DNA of 64,000 bases from Engelhardtia mirabilis. Its GTDB lineage: Bacteria > Planctomycetota > UBA1135 > GCA-002686595. Location: NCBI GenBank assembly GCA_007751255.1, contig CP036296.1, forward strand, positions 3,038,001 to 3,102,000. Direction: 5' to 3'. How positions within the stretch are numbered: the stretch's first letter is position 1; every line of letters begins with the position of its first letter. The translations under genes were made by a program, and so were the position numbers. Shown in pieces: positions 60,855 through 64,000 of this stretch. Below the pieces are notes generated by a model, which worked only from the letters and a program-made list of their open reading frames with translations, did not search any database and had not been told where the DNA came from.

Positions 60855-61343
60855 CTACCGCATCGAGCGCAATAGCGCCGGCGGGATCGACGCGCGTAGG
60901 ACCATGCCGCCGGGCACGGGGTTGCCCTCGAGCCAGATCACGCCACCCTTCTTGAGCGGCAGGGAACTGGCGGCCTCGGTCGAGCCAATGGTCAACCACG
61001 CGGCGAGTTCCCCCAGCCAGGGCTGATGCCCGACCAACGCCAGTCGCTCGGCACCCTGCTGCTGGAGCTCGGACAAGAGGGTGAACAGGGGCCGACCCGG
61101 CGGCCGCGCGAGGAGGTCATCGACGCGGATGTCGTCACAGAGCCCGGCCATCAACTCCGCGCTCTCTACGGCGCGCAGCAGGGGACTGTGCACTATCGCG
61201 TCGTAGCGCGGGCCGATCCGACCCAGGCCTCGGGCGCACTTGCGGAAGCGTCGCTTGCCCTCCGCGGTGAGCGGGCGGGCCGCGTCTCGCTCCGCGCCGG
61301 CGCGCTCGGCTGCGATCGCATGTCGAACCAGGTGCAGGTGCAT
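60855..61343 (-). CDS. sixA: Phosphohistidine phosphatase SixA-like
   Basis: 162 residues of the histidine-phosphatase superfamily, SixA branch. The catalytic site is LVRHAIAA (Arg7, His8), then IVHSPLLRAVESAELM and the second His in LVGHQPWLGELA. Short length and absence of a lid agree with SixA, which removes phosphate from His in HPt or PTS proteins. It may act on the Ntr-type PTS suggested by the EIIA gene at 1792. It lies 19 bases after the CHAD gene in the same direction and probably shares its transcript. Confidence 0.9.
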   Translation of the reverse strand: MHLHLVRHAIAAERAGAERDAARPLTAEGKRRFRKCARGLGRIGPRYDAIVHSPLLRAVESAELMAGLCDDIRVDDLLARPPGRPLFTLLSELQQQGAERLALVGHQPWLGELAAWLTIGSTEAASSLPLKKGGVIWLEGNPVPGGMVLRASIPPALLRSMR

Positions 61344-61362
61344 GGTCGGATCGTGGCGCCCT

Positions 61363-62103
61363 TCAGCGGCTCCGTCCAGCGGTCTTGCCCACCAGCTCGC
61401 CGCGGCATTCGTGCCATGCGGCCAGTGCGTCCACGTGGGCGTCGTCGATGCGGGCCGCCAACTCGCGGGCGAAGTCGTCCAGTTGCTGGCGGTCGTCGAG
61501 CAGGCCTAGGCGGCGCCGCAGCTGCTCCAGATCGTTGAGCTCTCCCAGGGCGGTCTGCAGCCGCTTCAGGGCAGGGTCGTTCTCTCCCAGCCATTCGCGG
61601 GCGTAGCGCAGCCGTCGCAGCGCCCGTCGCAGGGCATGCAGCCGTCGGCGTTGGGCTCGGGAACTCTTGCGCTCGCGGTCGACCTGCTCGCCCCGCCGGC
61701 GGACGACATCGACCAGTCGGGCCACGCCGTCGGCTGCGCTCCGCGCGGAGAGGGCCGACAAATTCTCGAGCGCGGCCAGCAGGCCGGTGAGTCGAGTGCT
61801 CTCGAGCTCGTCCACGAGCTCCCGTCGTGCGCCGTCGCGCCGGGCCGCGAGTTCGCTGCCCAGGCGCTCGGGGAGGGGCTGCATCATCAGCACGTCGAGA
61901 TCCCGCACTTCGCCAGCGACCTTGCGTAGCCAATGCAGATCCCCGGCCAAGGTCCGCCGCTCGGCCAGCTCGAGCCAGACGGCGATGCGTCGCGCGGCCA
62001 CGCGCAACTGATGGACTCCCTCGGGATCCAGGCCCTCCAGTGCCGCGGGCAGGTGCCCACGCAGGTCATCGAGGGCGGGTCGCAGCGGGATGGTCCGGGG
62101 CAT
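61363..62103 (-). CDS. CHAD domain protein
   Basis: 246 residues of a helical CHAD domain. Typical features: EGVHQLRVAARRIAVWLELA (conserved His-x3-V-x2-RR), RKVAGEVRDLDVL, RLHALRRALRRLRYAREWLG and LGELNDLEQLRRRLG. CHAD domains bind inorganic polyphosphate through their basic surfaces. This one stands next to ppk1 (divergent, 112 bases apart) and upstream of sixA, which fits a polyphosphate-linked group. No CYTH domain is fused. No catalytic role is expected. Confidence 0.92.
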   Translation of the reverse strand: MPRTIPLRPALDDLRGHLPAALEGLDPEGVHQLRVAARRIAVWLELAERRTLAGDLHWLRKVAGEVRDLDVLMMQPLPERLGSELAARRDGARRELVDELESTRLTGLLAALENLSALSARSAADGVARLVDVVRRRGEQVDRERKSSRAQRRRLHALRRALRRLRYAREWLGENDPALKRLQTALGELNDLEQLRRRLGLLDDRQQLDDFARELAARIDDAHVDALAAWHECRGELVGKTAGRSR

Positions 62104-62215
62104 CGGGGGCCGGGCATATTAACTTGCCCGGCGGCGATGGGGGGCCGAGGCTGCGAAGTCCAGCGACCGGGCACCTTCGGCCGATGAGAGTGTCCGAGCA
62201 GATTCGACCCGCGCC

Positions 62216-64000
62216 GTGAAGCAACCCGAGCACCAGCCTCCGATCGACCTACGCCAGCCGGAGCTGTTCCTCAACCGGGACCTGTCCCTGCTGGAGTTCA
62301 ACCAGCGGGTCCTGGCCCAGGCTCAGGATGAGCACAACCCGCTCTTGGAGCGGCTGCGCTACCTCGCGATCTGCACCACGAACCTCGACGAGTTCTTCGA
62401 GATCCGTGCAGCGGGTCTGCGCCAGCAGGTGGTGGCGGGCGTCACGCGGCCTCCCGGACCCGACGGGAACTCACCGCGTGAGGTCCTGCAGGCCATCTCG
62501 ACCAAGGCCCACGAGCTGGTCGACGAGCAGTATCGGACCCTCAACGAGATGATCCTGCCCGCCCTGGCGGCGGAGGGCATCCAAGTCGTGGCCCGGGACC
62601 AGTGGAACGAGGACCAGGCTGCCTGGGTGCGCAAGCACTTCCGGCGCGACGTGCAGCCGGTCCTGACGCCCATGGCGATCGACCCGGCCCATCCCTTCCC
62701 GCGCATCGTCAACAAGAGCCTGACCTTCCTGATCTCCCTGCAGGGCAAGGACGCCTTCGGGCGCAACGACGGGTTGGCGGCCCTGAACGTGCCTCGCTCC
62801 CTGCCGCGGGTGATCCCGCTCCCGGAGGAGGTCGCGACCGAGCCCAACTCCTTCGTGCTGCTCTCGTCGGTGATCCACGCCCACGTGGACGAGCTCTTCC
62901 CCGGCATGGAAGTGCGCGGCTGCTACCAGTTCCGAGTCACGCGCAACAGTGACTTGTGGGTCGAGGAGGAGGAGGTCGACGACCTGCTGCACGCCCTCGA
63001 GGGGGAGTTGCCCCGCCGCAACTACGGTGACGCCGTGCGGCTCGAGGTGGCCGACAACTGCCCGGTCGAGATGACCGAGTTCCTGCTCGACCAGTTCAGC
63101 CTGGGGGAGCAGGACCTGTACCAGGTCAACGGCCCGGTCAACCTGCACCGCCTGGCCGGCTTGATCGACCTGGTGGAGCGCCCGGACCTGCGCTTTCGCA
63201 GCTTCGTGCCCGGTTGGCCCGAGGGACTCGAGCAGGGCGCCGACATGTTCGCGGCCCTGGGCGAGCGTGACCTGCTGGTGCACCATCCCTACCAGTCCTT
63301 CCAGCCCGTGGTCGACCTGGTGCGCCAGGCGGCGGCCGATCCGAACGTGCTGGCGATCAAGCAGACCCTGTACCGCACCGGCGAGCACTCCTCGGTGGTG
63401 GAGGCGCTGATCGACTCCGCCGAGGCCGGCAAGGAGGTCACCGCGGTGGTCGAGCTGCGCGCACGCTTCGACGAGCGCGCCAACATCGACCTGGCCCATC
63501 GGCTGCAGGCGGCGGGGGTCAACGTGGTGTACGGCATCGTGGGCTACAAGACCCACGCCAAGATGCTGCTGGTGGTGCGGCGCGAGGGGCGGCGCCTGCG
63601 ACGCTACGCGCACCTGGGCACGGGCAACTACCACCCGGGCACCGCGCGGACGTACACGGATTTCGGCCTGTTGACCAGCGATCCGGTGCTGTGCGAGGAC
63701 GTGCACCAGCTCTTCCTGCAGATGACCGGCATGGGCAAGGTGCGTCGACTCAAGAAGCTCTTGCAGGCGCCGTTCACGCTCCACAAGACGCTGGTCGAGA
63801 TGGTCGACGCGGAGGCCGAGGCGGCGCGGGCGGGTCGACCGGCGGCGATTCGGGCCAAGATGAACTCCTTGACCGAGCCCGAGATCGCGATCGCCCTGTA
63901 CCGCGCCTCCCAGGCTGGGGTGAGCATCGACCTGATCGTGCGCGGGGCTTGCTGCCTGCGCCCGGGCATTCCCGGGGTCAGCGAGAACATCCGGGTGCGC
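62216..64000 (+). CDS. ppk1: Polyphosphate kinase 1, 5' part of gene; runs off the right edge
   Basis: 595 codons from GTG at 62216 with no stop before the window end; family length is about 690-720, so about 100 or more residues are missing. N-terminal domain: FLNRDLSLLEFNQRVLAQAQ, then LRYLAICTTNLDEFFEIR. Head: LTPMAIDPAHPFPRI. The catalytic half has AIKQTLYRTG, VELRARFDERANI, and the autophosphorylated His447 in VGYKTHAKMLLVVRRE, then HLGTGNYHPGTARTYTDFGL. It reversibly makes polyphosphate from ATP. Other starts in this frame are absent close by. The CHAD neighbour supports the context. Confidence 0.96.
   Translation, partial: MKQPEHQPPIDLRQPELFLNRDLSLLEFNQRVLAQAQDEHNPLLERLRYLAICTTNLDEFFEIRAAGLRQQVVAGVTRPPGPDGNSPREVLQAISTKAHELVDEQYRTLNEMILPALAAEGIQVVARDQWNEDQAAWVRKHFRRDVQPVLTPMAIDPAHPFPRIVNKSLTFLISLQGKDAFGRNDGLAALNVPRSLPRVIPLPEEVATEPNSFVLLSSVIHAHVDELFPGMEVRGCYQFRVTRNSDLWVEEEEVDDLLHALEGELPRRNYGDAVRLEVADNCPVEMTEFLLDQFSLGEQDLYQVNGPVNLHRLAGLIDLVERPDLRFRSFVPGWPEGLEQGADMFAALGERDLLVHHPYQSFQPVVDLVRQAAADPNVLAIKQTLYRTGEHSSVVEALIDSAEAGKEVTAVVELRARFDERANIDLAHRLQAAGVNVVYGIVGYKTHAKMLLVVRREGRRLRRYAHLGTGNYHPGTARTYTDFGLLTSDPVLCEDVHQLFLQMTGMGKVRRLKKLLQAPFTLHKTLVEMVDAEAEAARAGRPAAIRAKMNSLTEPEIAIALYRASQAGVSIDLIVRGACCLRPGIPGVSENIRVR

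Overview
The window is GC-rich (about 70%) chromosomal DNA with no phage, plasmid, rRNA, tRNA or CRISPR sequence that I can see. Protein content points to a planctomycete (Planctomycetota), probably a marine or sediment lineage such as the Poly30/Pla133/Pla163 group. The evidence is a secreted sulfatase lipoprotein, large secreted FG-GAP or propeller-like proteins sharing one C-terminal domain, several carboxypeptidase-regulatory-like proteins, a GldA/GldF/GldG/DUF4340 exporter operon, a Ser/Thr kinase with a large outer domain, and heavy use of GTG/TTG starts with 4-nt gene overlaps. The taxon is an inference.

Layout: 1-6.5 kb holds the 5' part of a leftward secretin, a PTS EIIA-like protein, a YrdC-like/low-molecular-weight phosphatase fusion, an NtrB/NtrC-type two-component pair and a single-domain BLUF photoreceptor. 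7-15.6 kb holds a small HTH-like protein, dnaK, a secreted metallo-beta-lactamase-fold protein, a UbiB/ABC1 kinase and a soluble chemoreceptor with three tandem PAS domains of the Aer2 haem type. 15.8-30 kb is mainly leftward genes for exported proteins (FG-GAP protein, sulfatase, two propeller-like paralogues, two carboxypeptidase-regulatory-like proteins), with DUF3667 and hisS on the other strand.

30.4-35.8 kb is a four-gene ABC exporter operon, followed by mrfA-mrfB (helicase plus exonuclease of the mitomycin repair type). 40-50 kb is leftward: an anchored carboxypeptidase-regulatory-like protein, then yggS > Ser/Thr kinase > PNP-like > purN, each overlapping the next by 4 nt, with tilS upstream. 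50.7-55 kb is a rightward central-metabolism run gap-pgk-rpe-accD. 55-64 kb holds a methyltransferase, panB, an SDR, an OsmC protein, a membrane protein, a PfkB kinase, and a polyphosphate/phosphohistidine group (sixA-CHAD facing ppk1).

The most unusual items are: (1) a 161-bp non-coding inverted-repeat element (MITE-like) present twice at about 96% identity, each copy inserted at the TA of a C-TAG stop codon between convergent genes, plus a solitary end at 6.9 kb; (2) the triple haem-PAS chemoreceptor; (3) the YrdC-like/arginine-phosphatase-like fusion with an eroded YrdC active site; (4) the kinase inserted in an overlapping purine-gene chain; and (5) a recurrent domain on four exported proteins. 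Many genes are preceded by a GGCTAnnnT-like -10 motif.
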